From assembly GCA_046727435.1 (NCBI GenBank), contig JBKPCR010000409.1, positions 1 to 13,453 of the forward strand: 13,453 bases of DNA. The letters run 5' to 3'. Positions within the stretch are counted from its first letter, which is position 1. Each line of letters opens with the position of its first letter. Of this stretch, positions 7,403 to 13,453 are shown piece by piece. The notes beneath the pieces were generated by a model. The model worked only from the letters and a program-made list of their open reading frames with translations. It ran no database searches and was not told the DNA's origin. The translations under genes and the position numbers were made by a program. The DNA is from CAVPRW01 sp046727435 [NCBI: bacterium]. Its GTDB lineage: Bacteria; Tectomicrobia; Entotheonellia; J063.

Positions 7403-8098
7403 CTACAGATGCTGGGTCAAGCCACCATCGACCGGGAACAACTGGCCTGTCACATATCCGACAGCCGTGCCCGCGAGCCATACGGCGATTGGTCCCACAT
7501 CCGCTGCAACGCCGGGCCGCTTGATGATGGGAAAACGCAGGGCGCGATCGGCCTCCTCGTCGGTGCGGTCGAGGCGGTCACCCATCCACTCCATCCATCC
7601 CAGCGCGATGCCGTTGATGGAGATTCCATGGGGAGCGATCTCCTGTGCCAAGGCTCGGATCAGGTTGTGCACGGCACCGTGGGCCGCAGCATAGACGCTC
7701 GTGTTGGGTAAACCGCGTTCGCCGAGTACATGGGTGACCAGCACGATACTGCCGCCCTGCCGCTGTTGGAGCATGACCTCGATGCTTGCCTGACAGGCAT
7801 AGAATGGGGTGGCGTAATTGGCCATCATCACCTCCGCCTGTTCGTCAGCCGTGATGGAGGTGACTGGTTTGGCCAGGAAACGGTCTGCAGCGCAGGCGAG
7901 AATCTGCAAGCCCCCCATGTCCGCCGCGGCGCGCTTCACGGCCTGAGCGACGTCGCTGGTGTTCAGTGTGTTGAGGCGTGTGACGCGAGCCCCCGCTTCG
8001 GCGTAGGCCTCGGCGATCGCCCGGCCTGGGGGCGTCTCGGCGCTGAGGACCAGCGCGTTACGGCCGCTGAGATCGAAATGCTCGACATCGATGCCCAT
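7403..8098 (-). CDS. Atypical SDR-fold protein lacking the catalytic lysine
   Basis: The product has 231 residues. Two ATGs lie together (8101 and 8098); the second sits 4 nt after AAAGGGG and the first only 1 nt after, so I prefer 8098. The fold is that of short-chain dehydrogenases: an N-terminal Rossmann segment, a helix with NYATPFYACQ, and the C-terminal GYVTGQLFPVDGG block, which is very typical. Key residues are changed. The TGxxxGxG cofactor motif reads SAETPPGR, NNAG reads ACAAD, the active-site serine region reads LVTHVLG, and YxxxK reads YAAAH (Tyr136, His140). It may be an inactive partner or regulator of the SDR encoded just upstream (12 nt between stop and start), or an enzyme with altered chemistry. 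Being last in the operon it should be co-transcribed with that SDR and the cupin. Confidence 0.85.
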   Translation of the reverse strand: MGIDVEHFDLSGRNALVLSAETPPGRAIAEAYAEAGARVTRLNTLNTSDVAQAVKRAAADMGGLQILACAADRFLAKPVTSITADEQAEVMMANYATPFYACQASIEVMLQQRQGGSIVLVTHVLGERGLPNTSVYAAAHGAVHNLIRALAQEIAPHGISINGIALGWMEWMGDRLDRTDEEADRALRFPIIKRPGVAADVGPIAVWLAGTAVGYVTGQLFPVDGGLTQHL

Positions 8099-8110
8099 CA
8101 TGCCCCTTTG

Positions 8111-8932
8111 TCAGTCTTCCAAGCTATGCCGTGGCATAAATCCCGTGGGCCCGAGGCCGCCGGCGAGGCCGCCGCCGTCGATGATGAAGCTCTGGCCGGT
8201 GATATACTGCGAGGCATCGGACGCCAGGAATACGCACAGCGGACCCAATTCCCACCATTCGCCGAGACGGCGGACCGGAACCATCTGGCCATGTCGTTTG
8301 GCGGCCTCAATCTCGCGCTCATTGGCAGGTGGTCCCTTCAATACAAAGCCGGGGATAATCACGTTGGCGCGGATCTGGTGTGGTCCCAGGATGGTAGCGA
8401 CGGACTTGGTGAGCGAAATCACCCCGCCCTTGGCCGTGGGATAGGCGAAGTGACGGTTACCTCGTAACGCCGTCCCGGAGGCGACGTTGATGATCACACC
8501 ACCGGCAGCGCGGGCCACCATCAGCCGGGCGGCGGCGCGATTACAGTAAAAATTGCTCTTCAGGTTGGTGGCGAGCACTTCTTCGAAAGCCTCGTCAGGG
8601 TATTCCCAGAACTCCCAGTTGCCGCGCGACCCGCCACCGCCCCCGGCGTTAGCCACCATAATGTCGATCTTGCCGTAGGTGTCGATACATGCATCGACCA
8701 GGTGGTTCACTTGCGCAGAGTTGGTGACATCGGTCGGCACCGCAAGCGCCCGGCCGCCGGCAGTGCGGATCTCCTGCACGGTCTCATCGATTTGCCCCAG
8801 GGTTCGGGCGGCGCATACCAGCTCTGCCCCCGCCTGCGCCAGCGCCTTCGCCATGGCCTTCCCCAGGCCGCGACCTGCACCGGTGACGACCGCGGTTTTG
8901 CCGTCGAGGCGTAGCGTTTCAAGCACGTCCAT
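8111..8932 (-). CDS. Short-chain dehydrogenase/reductase (SDR), canonical
   Basis: This is a cytoplasmic NAD(P)-dependent oxidoreductase of 273 residues; classical SDRs have about 250. The Rossmann motif TGAGRGLG is at 17-24, the NAG motif at 95-97 is followed by four extra glycines, the catalytic serine is near 152 (NVASG), and Tyr164 and Lys168 form YPTAK. The C-terminal YITGQSFIIDGGG block is typical. The start is ambiguous: GGGAGGA directly abuts the ATG at 8932, whereas GTG at 8926 lies 7 nt after GGAGG and would give a protein two residues shorter. An extra tail of about 17 residues (ending PRHSLED) follows the usual end. It lies 84 nt downstream of the cupin gene and just before the atypical SDR, in one orientation. 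Substrate, alcohol or ketone, cannot be told. Confidence 0.93.
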   Translation of the reverse strand: MDVLETLRLDGKTAVVTGAGRGLGKAMAKALAQAGAELVCAARTLGQIDETVQEIRTAGGRALAVPTDVTNSAQVNHLVDACIDTYGKIDIMVANAGGGGGSRGNWEFWEYPDEAFEEVLATNLKSNFYCNRAAARLMVARAAGGVIINVASGTALRGNRHFAYPTAKGGVISLTKSVATILGPHQIRANVIIPGFVLKGPPANEREIEAAKRHGQMVPVRRLGEWWELGPLCVFLASDASQYITGQSFIIDGGGLAGGLGPTGFMPRHSLED

Positions 8933-9016
8933 TCCTCCCGCGCGGAAACTTCTCCACCTACACCAGGCCTCCCTCTACATGCACCCATTTGGAGCCATTA
9001 GCAGGAGTATCGATGA

Positions 9017-9355
9017 CTATCCGGCCAACGGCACGGCCAGGGAGATGCGTGGATCTGCCCCGATACCCCGTGTAATGTGGCCTTTGCCGGTGAGGTCCTC
9101 GGCGACCAGGACATCGCCAGGGACGAGCTGCCGCGTGGTACCGTCGCTGATTTCGATCTCCATCGCGCCGGACATGACGACGACGTATTGCCGACGCGGC
9201 GCAGTATGAAAATCCGAGAAAGACGTGGCCGGCCCCTGGTTGACGCGAATGGCTCCCTCTCCGACTTTGGCGGCTAACGTCGCGAAGGCGTTGGGATCTA
9301 GGTCCTGGAAATGCGTTTGGTTATCAGCTCCGGTGTAGATGCGGACGATTTTCAT
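9017..9355 (-). CDS. Small single-domain cupin protein
   Basis: The product has 112 residues. The start MKIVRIYTG (ATG 9355) is fixed by AGGAGG 6 nt upstream; the frame is open to 9508, but that extension has no ribosome site. Cupin motif 1 is partly kept (FHTAPRRQYVVVMSGAMEIE, 49-68), with Gln56 where a metal-binding Glu often sits. Motif 2 is PGDVLVAEDLTGKGH (79-93), with His93. With His50 this leaves an incomplete metal site, so it could be a metal enzyme with an unusual ligand set, or a binding or isomerase-like protein. It is the first gene of a minus-strand run with two SDR genes and is divergent from the flavin reductase gene, with about 300 bp between their starts, where control of both probably lies. 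Confidence 0.85.
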   Translation of the reverse strand: MKIVRIYTGADNQTHFQDLDPNAFATLAAKVGEGAIRVNQGPATSFSDFHTAPRRQYVVVMSGAMEIEISDGTTRQLVPGDVLVAEDLTGKGHITRGIGADPRISLAVPLAG

Positions 9356-9653
9356 GAGAGTCCTCCTGCATGTGGTGATCGAGCGCTTGAGCGTGGTTTT
9401 ATGCCGCTCGCTGAGGATATCGAAGACACCGGCGGCGGTCAAGCCCAAAGCAGCAGCATGCAGTGCCTGCCGCCTTCGCAACATGTCTGTATTTTTCCTT
9501 GACTTCATTGACCGCTCCGTTCAATGATGCGCATAGACAAATAGTGCCTCTTGGCGTCATGGCGAGCACGGCGACACCATCCGCTGGTTGAAAGATGGGG
9601 AGACACGGCTCGTTACTGAGCATCGGAGTGATGATAACGGGAGGTTGGTGGTC

Positions 9654-10157
9654 ATGGATGCAGATCAAAAGAAAACGGCCCTGAGAATGATCCCGTATGG
9701 GCTCTATGTGCTCACCGCACAAGACAAGAGCGGGGCGCGCACGGCGGCGACGGTCAATTGGGTCACGCAAGCGTCTTTCGAGCCTCCGCTCGTGGTGGTG
9801 GGGGTCAAGGCCGATTCCCATGCCAAGACCGTCATCGGAGCCGCAGGGACTTTTGCCCTGAACTTTCTTGGCAAGGGGCAAGAGGGGATCGCTTATGCGT
9901 TCTTCAAATCGGTCGAGAGCGATGGGCAGCAGATCGGTGGGCAGCCCTATCGCGTCGGCACAACCGGCGCGCCCATTTTGACGGCTATGCCAGCCTTCGT
10001 GGAATGCCGTGTGGTCGAAACCGTCGAGAAAGGGGACCATGCCATTGTGGTTGGCGAAGTGGTCGACGCGGGCATGGCACAGCAGCCCGAAGGGCGTCCA
10101 GACGATGCGGTCCTATGGCTGAAGGAACTTGGCCCACGTGTTTTCTACGGCGGGTGA
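9654..10157 (+). CDS. Flavin reductase-like (FMN-binding split barrel) protein
   Basis: The product has 167 residues. ATG 9654 is preceded by GGGAGG with a 9-nt gap; an upstream in-frame start at 9588 would add an unconserved leader. The flavin_reduct domain (PF01613) spans nearly the whole protein: IPYGLYVLTA near the start, the GARTAATVNWVTQASFEPPLVVVG segment that forms the flavin pocket (the family has an N-W/S..Q.S..PP.v motif), FALNFLG in the middle, and the GDH signature at 127-129. Such proteins use NAD(P)H to supply reduced FMN or FAD to a partner monooxygenase, or act as flavoproteins themselves. No two-component monooxygenase is visible in the window. It is divergent from the cupin-SDR operon, suggesting related function or shared control. 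Confidence 0.9.
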   Translation: MDADQKKTALRMIPYGLYVLTAQDKSGARTAATVNWVTQASFEPPLVVVGVKADSHAKTVIGAAGTFALNFLGKGQEGIAYAFFKSVESDGQQIGGQPYRVGTTGAPILTAMPAFVECRVVETVEKGDHAIVVGEVVDAGMAQQPEGRPDDAVLWLKELGPRVFYGG

Positions 10158-10197
10158 GCTGGGGTGACGGTTGGTTGATCGATGCGGTTGCTGCGTC

Positions 10198-10236
10198 GCG
10201 GGACCTCCCCCCCTCGCGAACCGGGGGAGGTCCCGC
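10198..10236. terminator. Perfect 14-bp GC-rich hairpin after the flavin reductase gene
   Basis: Arms GCGGGACCTCCCCC (10198-10211) and GGGGGAGGTCCCGC (10223-10236) pair perfectly around an 11-nt loop, starting 40 nt after the flavin reductase stop. A very stable RNA stem is expected. There is no T-run on either side, so it is not a standard intrinsic terminator. It may protect the 3' end, act with Rho, or be a small dispersed repeat. Confidence 0.5.
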
Positions 10237-10319
10237 CGCAGGTTCCCCCGAAAGCCCACCTGGTCAACCGCGACAGCGTGCGGACGGGCAGAGAGCCAAC
10301 GGACGCTACGGGGGAGCAA

Positions 10320-10793
10320 ATGGGCGGAGTGAGGTACCTTCAGCGCTCCTGGTGCAGGCTTCTACTTTCGGGGGGAATGGTACTGGCAATCGGTGGGTTC
10401 GGGCTGGCCGGTACACCGATGAGCCCCCCTCGCCAGCCACCTATGTCCGAGACCGACGTCTCACCTCAAAGTCGGCCGCTGACGCATTCGCAACTGCTGG
10501 ACGAGTATCTTGCCAGGCTGCAAGAAAGGCTCAAACTCGAGACGAGGTCTATCCAGGAACCCGGCCTTGTGGAAGTCAAATTGACGATTCGCAAGGATGG
10601 CTCGGTCACCTTCGGTGAAATTGTCGTGTTGGACGGACCGGCTTCACTGCGGAATGACCTTCTCCCATTGGTGAATCAACTTGGGCCGTTACCCCCCCCA
10701 CCGATCGACGCCGATATACTCGCCGTGAGCATGCTCCTCCCCTTGCGGTACCCTGGCCCAGACCTCCTGGACTCAATTGGCCAAGCGCACTAA
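10320..10793 (+). CDS. Membrane-anchored or exported small protein with TonB-C-like domain
   Basis: The product has 157 residues. I prefer ATG 10320, which has GGGGAG about 3 nt upstream and is followed at once by a signal anchor (residues 10-30, WCRLLLSGGMVLAIGGFGLAG). An upstream in-frame start at 10182 would read through the hairpin and gives a low-complexity leader. After a Pro/Ser-rich linker (31-55) and a charged helix (56-78) comes a TonB/TolA C-terminal-like fold: GLVEVKLTIRKDGSVTFGEIVVLDG, then PLVNQLGPLPPPP and VSMLLPLRYP. This resembles the periplasmic part of energy-transducer TonB-family proteins, but it is short and no exbB/exbD is nearby. The TAA stop at 10791-10793 coincides with the IS5 target duplication, so the coding region is undamaged. 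Confidence 0.72.
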   Translation: MGGVRYLQRSWCRLLLSGGMVLAIGGFGLAGTPMSPPRQPPMSETDVSPQSRPLTHSQLLDEYLARLQERLKLETRSIQEPGLVEVKLTIRKDGSVTFGEIVVLDGPASLRNDLLPLVNQLGPLPPPPIDADILAVSMLLPLRYPGPDLLDSIGQAH

Positions 10794-10869
10794 GAGCCTA
10801 TCTAAGAACTGACGAGTCATGGTATCGATAGGACGTCCTGTCGAAAAGTGTCTACAGAGGAGGACGTCC

Positions 10870-11289
10870 ATGAGCCCCGACACCGACATAACCCAGGCCT
10901 CTTGGGAGTTACCGGAAGCCGTATGGCAGCGGATGGAACCCTGGATGCCACCGCGCAAAAGCCAAGAAGGGCGGCCCCAGAGCGTGGATCTGAAGCGCAT
11001 GACCGAGGGGATCTTCTCTGTCTTGCGCACCGGGATCCAATGGCAAGCCTGTCCCCGCGAACGTTTTGGCCCACCTAGCACCGTGTACTACTACTTCCGG
11101 CCATGGGTCACAGCTGGGGTATTTGGGCACTTGTGGGCGGAGGCGCTGACCGTCTATGACGACCTCAAGGGCTTGGAGTGGACCTGGCAGAGCGTCGATG
11201 GAGCCATGATCAAAGCCCCTTTGGGGGCGAGGCCACGGGCCCCAATCCCACGGACCGTGGCACGTGCGGGACGAAGCGCCGTGTGTTGA
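10870..11289 (+). CDS. IS5-family transposase, first frame (orfA)
   Basis: ATG 10870 has AGGAGG with a 6-nt gap. This 139-residue frame holds the N-terminal DUF4096-like DNA-binding region (LPEAVWQRMEPWMPP, then DLKRMTEGIFSVLRTGIQW and YYYFRPW) and the first catalytic aspartate, Asp110 in QSVDGAMIKAP. Family members continue KAPLGGEATGPNPTDRG; this frame instead reads LGARPRAP to a stop at 11289. A -1 slip on T_TTG_GGG (11220-11226) changes the reading exactly to P-L-G-G-E-A-T-G and produces a fused protein of 276 residues ending at 11699, the normal size for an active IS427-type transposase. Programmed frameshifting is therefore more likely than decay. OrfA alone could act as a DNA-binding inhibitor. 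Confidence 0.88.
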   Translation: MSPDTDITQASWELPEAVWQRMEPWMPPRKSQEGRPQSVDLKRMTEGIFSVLRTGIQWQACPRERFGPPSTVYYYFRPWVTAGVFGHLWAEALTVYDDLKGLEWTWQSVDGAMIKAPLGARPRAPIPRTVARAGRSAVC

Positions 11290-11699
11290 CGGAGGGGCAA
11301 GGCATGCCCATGGCGGTGGTCGTGGCAGGGGCCAATCGGCACGACATGAAGCGGCTAGCGGCCACCCTGGACGTGGTCGTGGTGGAGCGGCCGGAGCCCA
11401 CCGCGGAAGCCCCGCAGCACGTGTGCCTGGACAAGGGTTATGATGATGACGAGTGTCGGCAGGTGGCCGAGCAGCATGAATACATCCCGCATCTTCGCTC
11501 CCGCGGGGAAGAACAACGGGAGAAGCGGGAAATCCCGGGCTACCGTGCTCGCCGGTGGGTCGTCGAGGTTTGCCATTCATGGTTGAACCGGTTTCGTAAG
11601 CTGTTGGTGCGCTTCGAGAAGAAACTGGAGACCCATCTGGCGCTACTCCAGTTTGCCTGTGCTTACATTGTGCTGAAACGAGCCGGAGTTATTAGATAG
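11178..11699 (+). CDS. IS5-family transposase, second frame (orfB), expressed by -1 frameshift
   Basis: This frame overlaps orfA by 112 nt and carries the rest of the DDE domain: GGEATGPNPTDRGTCG, GMPMAVVVAGANRHD, the second catalytic Asp in CLDKGYDDDE, and the catalytic Glu in RWVVEVCHSWLNRFRKLL. No proper start or ribosome site exists near 11178, so the meaningful product is the orfA-orfB fusion read from 11226. The TAG stop (11697-11699) lies inside the right terminal inverted repeat, a compact arrangement common in this group. All catalytic residues are present, so the element may be active. Confidence 0.82.
   Translation: MDLAERRWSHDQSPFGGEATGPNPTDRGTCGTKRRVLTEGQGMPMAVVVAGANRHDMKRLAATLDVVVVERPEPTAEAPQHVCLDKGYDDDECRQVAEQHEYIPHLRSRGEEQREKREIPGYRARRWVVEVCHSWLNRFRKLLVRFEKKLETHLALLQFACAYIVLKRAGVIR
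11220..11226 (+). promoter_or_regulatory. Candidate -1 programmed frameshift site TTTGGGG in the IS5 transposase
   Basis: The heptamer T_TTG_GGG (X_XXY_YYZ in the orfA frame) lies in the orfA/orfB overlap. Slipping here by -1 restores the family consensus L-G-G-E-A-T-G-P-N-P exactly. A GC-rich stretch follows within 10-30 nt that could form a stimulatory stem, but I did not establish a specific one. Confidence 0.6.
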
Positions 11700-11814
11700 G
11701 CTTTAAGAGGGTCGATCTAGCCAGGTCAGGGAGGGAAGATCCAGACTTGCATCATGGGGCAGTTGTATGCTACCGTCGGTCGCACGGTCCAACATTGCTC
11801 AGAGGAGGGAGACC

Positions 11815-12315
11815 ATGGGATATACACCGAAGTATCTCGGGCACGTCAATATTTTTGTGCGGAACGCCGAGCGCTCCCGACAGTGGTATGCAGATGTCCT
11901 CGGTTTGCATACCTACGACTTCATTCCCGGTCGTGCTGCATTCTTGTCGGCCGATCTGGAGCAGTCCCATGAAGTGGCGCTGATTCAAGTGGGCGACGAT
12001 GCTCCTGTGCAACAGAAGGGGCAGGTTGGCCTGAATCATATGGCCTGGATGATGCACAGCCTCGACGATTTAAAGGAGATTTACCAACGCCTTAAAGACA
12101 AGAACGTGACGATCGATCGGGTCTCCGACCATGGCATCTCGGTGGGCATCTATTTCCATGATCCCGACGGCAATGGGGTCGAGGTCTCCTACGAGCTGCC
12201 CAGGAATCAATGGCCCCGTGAGGAGCGGATTTTCTCCGCTGAGGACAGAATGCGTGGGCATTTCCCAGGCCCATGGGACGAGCACCTGGTCGAACGGCAA
12301 ACGGTCGCTCGCTAA
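11815..12315 (+). CDS. VOC-family metalloenzyme (glyoxalase / extradiol dioxygenase fold)
   Basis: The product has 166 residues. ATG 11815 follows GGAGGG with a short gap (GAGACC region); in-frame codons upstream have no site. Two beta-alpha-beta-beta-beta modules form one vicinal-oxygen-chelate domain. Likely metal ligands are His10 (YLGHVNIFV), His75 (LNHMAWMM) and Glu123 (GNGVEVSYE), the usual His-His-Glu set; the phrase YFHDPDGNGVE is diagnostic. This pattern is closest to catechol 2,3-dioxygenase-like and biphenyl-diol dioxygenase-like relatives, but thiol transferases, isomerases and glyoxalase-like proteins share it. It begins 111 nt after the IS5 element, so any link to the TonB-C-like gene was split by that insertion. 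Its own promoter is not obvious and could lie in the IS end. Confidence 0.9.
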   Translation: MGYTPKYLGHVNIFVRNAERSRQWYADVLGLHTYDFIPGRAAFLSADLEQSHEVALIQVGDDAPVQQKGQVGLNHMAWMMHSLDDLKEIYQRLKDKNVTIDRVSDHGISVGIYFHDPDGNGVEVSYELPRNQWPREERIFSAEDRMRGHFPGPWDEHLVERQTVAR

Positions 12316-12361
12316 TTGCGGTGCGCTGAGACCCCCAACCAGGCCGGCGATCCTACTTTCC

Positions 12362-12385
12362 GGGCTCTCCAAGAGTGGAGAGCCC
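12362..12385. terminator. Hairpin downstream of the VOC gene
   Basis: Arms GGGCTCTCC and GGAGAGCCC pair perfectly over 9 bp with a 6-nt loop (AAGAGT), 46 nt after the VOC stop. No T-run follows, so it is a terminator-like or 3'-stabilising structure rather than a proven intrinsic terminator. Confidence 0.45.
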
Positions 12386-12489
12386 ATGCTGAGTTTCTGG
12401 ATGCCTTCTCGACAACCCTACCTTCTAGACAAAGTTGCCTGCCAAAGTGTATTTCCCATCTGGAGCGTTCTTGAGATCGTACTAAATTC

Positions 12490-12518
12490 TTGACATTAAT
12501 ATAAGGTTATTCTATTTA
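12490..12518 (+). promoter_or_regulatory. Candidate sigma-70 promoter for the ATP-grasp gene
   Basis: A perfect -35 TTGACA (12490-12495) is followed after exactly 17 nt by TATTTA (12513-12518) as a weak -10, in the most AT-rich stretch near the right end. It lies about 145 nt before the ATP-grasp start and would give a leader long enough to include the 16-codon frame. Confidence 0.4.
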
Positions 12519-12661
12519 GATACCATTGCCATCGTGGTCCTATCAAGTCACTTGATCCGACATCTTCAAAGGAAATGGCGGAGAACTATACCAGCGTACC
12601 GTTTACTGGTGAATCTACGCCCTGAAGCTCATAAAGCGCGACCTCAAACCGGAGGACGGTC

Positions 12662-13453
12662 ATGATGTCTCATGCCCCCAGCTCCAGCCCCGACAGGTGC
12701 CTCGCGATCTATTACGAACACCCTGAATGGTTTACGCCGCTCTTTGCCGAGCTCGATCGGCGTGAGATTGCCTACGATCGTCTGCTGGCTCATAACAGCC
12801 ACTTCGACCCAGCCGATCGTCACCCACGGTATGCCCTCGTCGTCAACCGCATGAGTCCCTCGGCCTACATGCGCGGCCACACCCAGGCCATGTTCTATAC
12901 GCTCCACTACCTGGCCTTCTTGAAAGAGATCGGTGCCAATGTCCTGAACGGCTATGACGCCTATGTCTACGAATTCTCCAAAGCGCGGCAGCTCGGCCTG
13001 CTGCACCGACTTGGGCTGCCGTATCCTCGTGCCCGCGTAATCAATCACCCGTTACAGGCGTCGACCGCTGCCGAAGGGCTGACTTTTCCAGTGATCCTGA
13101 AGCCCAACATCGGCGGCAGCGGGGCGAAGATCATGCCTTTCCAGACGCCGGAGGAACTGCGGCAGGCAGCCGCGAGCGGGGTCTTGGACCTGGGGATCGA
13201 CCACACCGCTCTGGTGCAGGAGTATTTACCGGCAATGGGCAACAGCATTGTGCGTGTGGAGATCCTGGGGGGTGAATATCTCTATGCCATCCGTCTGCAC
13301 CTGGCCGCCGGCGAGTTCAATCTTTGTCCTGCCGACTACTGCCGGCTACCAGCGGCTGCGAATGGGACCGGTCTGCGGGACGGCGTCTCCGGCCGCCAGG
13401 TGCCTGTGGAGGCCTATACACCACCACCATCTATTATCGACGCGGTGAAGCGC
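12662..13453 (+). CDS. ATP-grasp ligase (RimK-like), 3' end cut by window edge
   Basis: The frame is open for 264 codons to the window end. Two ATGs lie in tandem (12662 and 12665); GGAGGA is 5 nt before the first. Residues about 13-100 form a pre-ATP-grasp domain (LAIYYEHPEW, then LVVNRMSPSAYMRGHT and LNGYDAYVYEFSK). The ATP-grasp part follows: Lys107 in FSKARQLGLLHRLGLPYP, Lys147 in the ILKPNIGGSGAKI phosphate loop, QEYLPA with Glu187 near the adenine-binding linker, and VRVEILGGEYLYAIR. The C-terminal Mg-binding acidic motif is beyond the edge. Such enzymes join a carboxylate, via acyl phosphate, to an amine or peptide; RimK and graspetide or pheganomycin-type ligases share the fold. Substrate is unknown, and it has no signal peptide. 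An upstream promoter candidate suggests independent transcription. Confidence 0.85.
   Translation, partial: MMSHAPSSSPDRCLAIYYEHPEWFTPLFAELDRREIAYDRLLAHNSHFDPADRHPRYALVVNRMSPSAYMRGHTQAMFYTLHYLAFLKEIGANVLNGYDAYVYEFSKARQLGLLHRLGLPYPRARVINHPLQASTAAEGLTFPVILKPNIGGSGAKIMPFQTPEELRQAAASGVLDLGIDHTALVQEYLPAMGNSIVRVEILGGEYLYAIRLHLAAGEFNLCPADYCRLPAAANGTGLRDGVSGRQVPVEAYTPPPSIIDAVKR

Larger units (their letters stand above)
10794..11703 (+). mobile_element. IS5-family (IS427-like) insertion sequence, 910 bp, with TAA target duplication
   Basis: The left end GAGCCTATCTAAGAACT (10794-10810) matches the reverse complement of the right end (11687-11703) at 15 of 17 positions. TAA directly precedes the left end (10791-10793) and directly follows the right end (11704-11706), a 3-bp target duplication. 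Length, short TNA-type target and two overlapping transposase frames fit the IS427 group of IS5. The intact ends and target duplication suggest a recent single insertion without later rearrangement. Confidence 0.9.
12316..12661. other. Intergenic region between the VOC and ATP-grasp genes
   Basis: These 346 bp hold a hairpin at 12362-12385, an AT-rich promoter candidate at 12490-12518, and the ribosome site GGAGGA (12651-12656) of the next gene. A 16-codon frame (12575-12625, MAENYTSVPFTGESTP) starts just after AAAGGA, but the gap is too short for confidence. No other gene is visible. Confidence 0.5.

Noticed and set aside
9356-9508. N-terminal extension of the cupin with a twin-arginine-like segment
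   Set aside because: A strong AGGAGG site 6 nt before ATG 9355 and the typical MKIVR start argue for the short form; the extension has no good ribosome site.
10182-10319. Upstream start for the TonB-C-like protein
   Set aside because: It would translate through the perfect hairpin and place a Pro/Arg-rich leader before a clear signal anchor; the 10320 start has a ribosome site.
1-13453. CRISPR arrays, tRNA or rRNA genes, known phage-defence genes
   Set aside because: No regularly spaced direct repeats, no tRNA-like cloverleaf noticed near aspS or elsewhere, and no defence-family motifs in any supported gene.

Overview
The window is moderately GC-rich accessory DNA, probably from a free-living or symbiotic Gram-negative (diderm) bacterium. 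The support is a TonB-C-like periplasmic protein, a Trp/Tyr-type ABC substrate-binding protein of a kind I associate with NC10, Rokubacteria and Tectomicrobia-like lineages, and strong GGAGG ribosome sites. The phylum is a guess. The only housekeeping gene is aspS; its residues suggest the non-discriminating type of aspartyl-tRNA synthetase.

Left part (1-4400). An exported protein of unknown function runs off the left edge on the minus strand. A graveyard of mobile DNA follows: a 108-bp mini-element with perfect 17-bp inverted ends, the 3' end of an integrase-type transposase, a broken small membrane protein gene, an almost complete 840-bp IS6-family element (2139-2978), a frameshifted and truncated substrate-binding protein gene, and an IS110-type transposase with two stops and two frameshifts. 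The IS6 element lies between two unrelated truncated genes and has no target duplication, so it marks a rearrangement joint.

Centre (4764-10157). aspS is followed by a protein made of two tandem antibiotic-biosynthesis-monooxygenase-like (ABM) domains. Convergent to it is a minus-strand operon of a small cupin, a canonical short-chain dehydrogenase (SDR), and a second SDR-fold protein that has lost its catalytic lysine and cofactor glycines. Divergent from the operon is a flavin reductase-like protein. Together these look like a small oxidative metabolism cassette; the substrate cannot be read from sequence.

Right part (10158-13453). A perfect hairpin precedes a small membrane-anchored TonB-C-like protein. 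An IS5-family (IS427-like) element of 910 bp is inserted exactly at that gene's stop codon; its 3-bp target duplication TAA regenerates the stop. Its transposase is split in two frames joined by a textbook -1 slippery heptamer, T_TTG_GGG. Then come a VOC-family (glyoxalase/extradiol dioxygenase fold) protein, a 346-bp intergenic stretch with a hairpin and a promoter candidate, and the first 264 residues of an ATP-grasp ligase that runs off the right edge.
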